Source: Neckera pumila (lineage: Eukaryota; Streptophyta; Bryopsida; Hypnales; Neckeraceae). From it: a stretch of DNA of 64,000 bases. The notes beneath the pieces were generated by a model. The model searched no databases. It saw only the letters and a list, made by a program, of their open reading frames with translations, and was not told where the DNA came from. The position numbers and the translations under genes are program-made. Below, one piece after another: positions 59,556-64,000 of the stretch (positions within the stretch are counted from its first letter, which is position 1; each line of letters starts with the position of its first letter). The stretch is taken from positions 16,432,501-16,496,500 of the forward strand of contig OZ018417.1 of NCBI GenBank assembly GCA_963969595.1, read 5' to 3'.

Positions 59556-61295
59556 AGTTCCACAGTTTTTTGCAGAGTGTTGGTTCTGTCCACCTGAATG
59601 TAAAGTTTTAGAGACCTGTAATATATCTTCTTTTCTACTCTATTGCTGTGTTCAGATAAGTTCATTGTAAGTCGACACTTTAGCTGTTGTGGATAGTTCC
59701 TATTACTAGACTGGTGAAGTACTGTCTACATTCTTATTGAAGGCATCAAAGAACGCTCTGTTTGGATACTGTATGGGAAAGCTTTTAAGGGTCAATATTT
59801 TATTCTTAGATGTTTGAAGATCACTTCCTTGGCAATTCCTTGCCGAATGTTTTCATATTTAATAGGTGGTACTTTTGGGTGGCTTGCAACATTGGGTGTT
59901 CCTACCTTATGTGCTATCTATCGCGCCAGTTGTTGTATTGTGTTTTATATTATCCTACATAAACTTTGAAAGGATGGGTCGATGATCACGTCGTTAGTTG
60001 AAAATCAAAATCTTTCTCTTTCTATGCTCCCATTTTGCGACTATATATGAAATAGAATTCATATGAAGACAAAATTCTCCTTGGGATTGAGAGAGTTCAC
60101 ACAAAGCGGGGTCATAAAATTTAGTTAGTTCTCGTTTCTTAGGTTTATATGAGGAAGGAACATAAAGACCCGACCTTCCTTCTGGGCTGGTCAAATACCT
60201 TCACAGTTCAATTCCAAACAGTTGATTAATTTGAAGATAAAAACCCTATAGGTGTACCCTTCAAGAGTTTAACCTTGTAAGGATGGATTAGTCACTGGAA
60301 ATCATCATGTTTGGTGTTGTATGAATCATCTACTTCAGAAAACCAAAAGCACCAAGATTACCCACTTGCTCAAATATGCAAGTTGAATTTGAAATCTTAA
60401 TCTCCATCATTCATGTACTCAGTGGTCACTAATTAGTGAATGGAAAAAGGATTGTCAATTATAATTCTACAGTGTACAACTTCTAGTTCAGACTTACACT
60501 AGAAATTCATACGTATACTTATTGGCCATGTTCTTAAAACAAAGATTACGGCAACAACTCTTGGTTTCTAAACCTAGTTTCCAAATCCTATCTATAACCA
60601 CATTCACACTTATACAATGCAATCAGGGTTTGGTTGGAGTGGGTACTAGGGACTGGGGGTCCAATTGTTATTGTTTCATTAACGACGACAGCATCCAAAC
60701 GTGAAAAATATTTCCGACCCTTGCTGCAGTGGAGATGCGGCAGTTAACTCCATAAACATTAAAAGTAGAATGATAATAAGAATTCTACTGTGAGCACTGA
60801 GCAGTTCGCGGTCACAGACAATCATACGAGATTTAAGTGTCCAGCCTTGGCCAAAAACTGACCATCAAACCAAGTGCAGAAGGTTGTGCAACACTGGAAG
60901 TTAAAAGGGACATACAGAACTTGAATTTTGCCTTCAACATCAATGGAATAATATCAAAATATCAAAGACGTTCTTTGCGCCAGATCGAATTCCTTGGTGA
61001 GTCGGTATAAGTGGTCAATCCCCATCGATCTTTTCTCCGTGCACTGGATCATGACCACATTCAAGTGCAGCCAAAAATGAATGAACGAGGTCACAGACAT
61101 TGTCTTGCAACCGTATCACTGCGATCGAATGGCTTTCGTGCCTAGTCTAAGGAAACTCAGTTCCAACTCTGGTACGACCAGGTCGACGTAAAAAAAAACT
61201 CACCCTGCAAGGAGCCTCCGCCAGTCCAATTCTACTCTACACGTCGAAAGCAGAGTCGGCTCCTTTCAGGTTGTAAATATGAATTTGAATGCTAG
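59556..61295. other. Intergenic, between convergent b561 and SWI3C genes
   Basis: 3' UTRs of both genes and ordinary spacer. No ORF with recognisable content; frames at 59994-60194 and 60522-60704 are short and featureless. Confidence 0.5.
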
Positions 61296-64000
61296 CTACT
61301 GTGGCATGCCACCACCTAAGGCGCCCCCGGGCACTGGTCTGGCCAATCCTGGCAGTAGCCCAGGAGGGGTGTTATCGGACGAAATCATGGGCCTCCCCCC
61401 CAACATCACTTGAGGAGGGGTCATATTAATCTCTTGAGGACGCCCACCAAGCATATGAGGTGCAGTTCCTGCAATCATCATCTGTCTTTGGAAATGGCCC
61501 TGTTGCATGGTCATGGCTCCTGCGTTCATGGAATTCGCCAGCCCTTGGTACATTTGCTGTTGCACGAACGCTGCATGGCTGGGCATTGGGTGGTGGTTGG
61601 CAGCACCAACTGCACCTGCTTGGAAACCATGGCCATACAATTGCCCTGTAAAAGGAGGAGGAGGAGGAGGAGGCGCTTGCGCAAGGACAAGCGCCTGCTG
61701 CTGCTGCTGCCTGGGCGGAGATGGGGGCGGGTCATTAGAAGAATTAGAAGCTCCACCCAGATGCTGGGCTGCTATCCGCGCATCATCCGCAAAAAAATTT
61801 AATCGGTCACGGTCCACTGTCTCACATTCTTTTCCTATCGCGCCTTCTAACTCGTTCAGGAATTTTATCTTCAGCTCCAGTTTTTTTACCTGTAGGGAAA
61901 CACAGAAAGTCGTTAACCCCAGGAAATTTTCTGAGTATTGAAGGTTATATGTGTCAAAGTACCAAGGCAATGCATGAAAGCACCGTCCGAGCTGTGCAAA
62001 GAAAATCATTGGCATCTACTAGTGGAAAAATGGTTCCCCCCAGTTGTTCCAAAATCTAGCTGTCTTACACCCTGCCAATTGTAACGCAGCTAAGTGTTCT
62101 AGTAAGTCTTCGGGAGGTAGATTCTCTACTAGCGAAACAAGCCAAGGCACGGGCAGTGCATCTAGCTTGCTAACAATGCTCACTTTGTCAGGCCTTGCAA
62201 AACCTGTTGTATTGCAATATGAGAATGTCAAAGTGCCCACAAGTACATCAGAGCCCCTGCAATGAAGAGGCTATGGAAATTACCTGTTGATCAATGACAA
62301 CTGTGAGTAATCGCTGCATCTCACGCTCTTCCTGATCAGCCAGGAGCTTGGCTTTCACTGATGCAGCTGCAATGGCACTTGCTGCCGCCCGCTTCACACG
62401 CCCTGCCACTTTAGCTTCCTCCGGGACATCCAAACTTTCCGGAGCATCTGATTTTCGAACAATTTCCTTACCTGTATGCATCATTCAGGTTCTCTATATA
62501 AGTGGCAAGCAGCACAATCCCATTCCACACAAAGACCAAGTTACGCTAATCCGTATGTGCCCAAGCTAAAGATTTCAAGTTCACAGTGAAAAGTTGGTAG
62601 TTCATTTTAGTAGCTCTTAAAATATAATTCTGATATTAGAAAACGTAGGGCATGATTTCTTAATTGAATTGGTACATTCGGCTACCTTTTCCTAAATGAT
62701 TTGCTTCAATTCCTAGAGATAGAGAAGCGGCCACTTTTCTCCATTTCGACACTTAGGGTTTCGATAAGGGGAGACTGACTAACCAGATGTACATCACCAC
62801 AAGTACTTACTTTCTTGAAAATCAGGTCTAGTTCAAGATAGAAATAACAATATCACCACAAAAATCCATGAAAAATTGAAAGATAAGGCTGAATCTCGAA
62901 CCTAAATTGGGTTCTTGTCGAGGTTCTTGTTGAGTGGGTGCGTCATCATCATTTTGAGCAGAAGCCGTGCCATCAGACACAGGCAGTTTGGCCCCAGCGG
63001 CCGGGCTCGAGCCAGCATCACCTGTTGCTGCGGTCTCATCTCCACTTTGCGTCTCCTCATCTCCCTGACCTGATCTGCATATTTCAAACACGAGAATTCA
63101 ATTGGGATGCGCTTTAGGTCGCAAGTTGTGAGACGTATATCTAAAGCAATTCAAAGCAAAATACGAGAGCTATAACTAACTCAACGATTAATTGAGACAG
63201 ATCCTATCTACACCACTACCACCTTTGTTGTCCAGTTCCAATTTATCCACTAACTCCCAAACTAAAATAAAAAAGGTCATCAATTATAGTAACTTTATAA
63301 ACATAATTCTATCATTAAGAAATGAAGGACAAGATTCATGCTTTCTATTGACACATTCAGTTCACCATACTTACAGCTGCCAAAATATTGATTCATTCAA
63401 ACTCCTAAAGATATGAAAGCAGCCACTTCGGGGCATTTAGAAGTTAAGACCTGTCCGGATGCTGTGAAGTACTTGGATCAACATCAGCAACTGGATCTTC
63501 CAGTATCATAGCAGTCCCTGCCGCAAGATGAACTCCGGGGTCCTTCATTGTCAGTGCAGCTAAAGCAGCCAGAGCAGCCTCTCCACCCAATTTTGACCCA
63601 ATCATAGTCGCAAGGAAAGACATCTATAGCCCACCAGAAACGGTGTCAACAAAATTTATTACAGCTACAGAGTGATATCCTGAAACAAGAGTCAACTCAA
63701 AATTGCTTGAAATGACCAATTTAATTCATCACAATGTGAAAAATCAATAATTCAGTTGAAGTCAGATTCTGTGTGAAGAACATTGGTCAAAAAGTAAATA
63801 AAATTGAAACCAGAAAAGTCCCCGTGTAGGGTCATTACTGAACAAAGGCACTCATAGGGGGTGCACTGCCGCGGTAGATCTTATAAGAAACAACGTACCT
63901 GAGCCATGACAGGATTGCCAGCTTCTGCAAAGGCTGCAAGATTTGGTGGCAGCACAAGCTCTCCAGTTGGGGACTCGACTGCATTGTCCGTGCTTGTTAC
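61296..64000 (-). CDS. SWI3C: SWI/SNF subunit SWI3C, C-terminal exons (partial)
   Basis: Minus-strand exons 63899->64000, 63623-63451, 63074-62902, 62471-62284 and 61889-61296. Borders are GT-AG and phases fit, giving the last 409 residues. The 5' part, which should hold the SWIRM and SANT domains, lies beyond the right edge. Visible parts: NLAAFAEAGNPVMAQMSFLA (the conserved region after SANT), an acidic linker, and the coiled coil RLLTVVIDQQVKKLELKIKF, which continues through CETVDRDRLNFF. A long Gln/Pro/Gly/Met-rich tail follows (PPPPPPPFTGQLYGHG; MLGGRPQ twice). Sequence order and the coiled coil fit SWI3C (CHB3) better than SWI3A/B/D. It is a core subunit of BRM/MINU-type chromatin-remodelling complexes in the nucleus. 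The GC-rich tail includes a CTG/CAG run (about 61696-61712) encoding Gln. Confidence 0.92.

Noticed and set aside
61410..61941. Plus-strand frames opposite the SWI3C tail
   Set aside because: Antisense shadows of the Gln/Pro/Gly-rich last exon; the minus strand has exon phase continuity and family similarity.

Overview
The window looks like nuclear DNA of a land plant, most likely a liverwort such as Marchantia. Genes have spliceosomal GT-AG introns, plant-type families (SWI3C, RH35-type DEAD-box helicase, cytochrome b561) and AT-rich, repeat-filled spacers. The strongest lineage clue is an NB-ARC/LRR receptor whose N-terminal half contains an alpha/beta-hydrolase, the 'HNL' class described from Marchantia. 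The species call is inference; I could not run a search.

Layout. 1-31.5 kb is a transposon graveyard. It holds degenerate plus-strand ORFs (1.6-5.6 kb), a decayed minus-strand transposon protein (10.4-6.2 kb), a gag-like reading frame broken by two amber codons (11.0-13.2 kb), a multi-exon pseudogene combining a ParB-like motif with a DNA-methylase-like region (about 17.9-28.1 kb), and a broken Ty3/gypsy integrase (28.5-29.3 kb). Five related fold-back hairpins lie at 15.8-16.5 and 25.3-25.7 kb, two of them in an intron of the ParB/methylase pseudogene. Most in-frame stops in this half are TAG or TAA where CAG or CAA (Gln) would restore the frame, as expected from decay of methylated cytosines.

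32-64 kb is the gene block. Two tandem paralogues (32.9-33.9 and 38.9-40.0 kb, plus strand) encode proteins starting Met-Gly-Asn with a Ser at position 6 (probable N-myristoylation), a beta-rich body with a faint gasdermin-like pattern, and a very acidic tail. Converging on them is a 3-exon, 1388-residue receptor (47.3-42.4 kb, minus strand). I read it as caspase-like p20/p10, then SERAC1-like alpha/beta-hydrolase, NB-ARC, LRR and ARM repeats; both enzyme-like domains lack their nucleophile. Then come an intronless RH35/DDX41-type helicase (51.6-49.8 kb, minus), a 4-exon cytochrome b561 (56.7-59.6 kb, plus), and the last five exons of SWI3C (minus), which run off the right edge. Non-autonomous TIR elements ending in AACCCCTAAA fill parts of the spacers.

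The most notable possibility is functional. A caspase-fold NLR lies about 2.4 kb from two myristoylation-signal proteins with possible gasdermin-like folds. That would be an inflammasome-like arrangement in a plant. The caspase homology rests on several motifs in the right order; the gasdermin link is a weak pattern match; any joint function is speculation.
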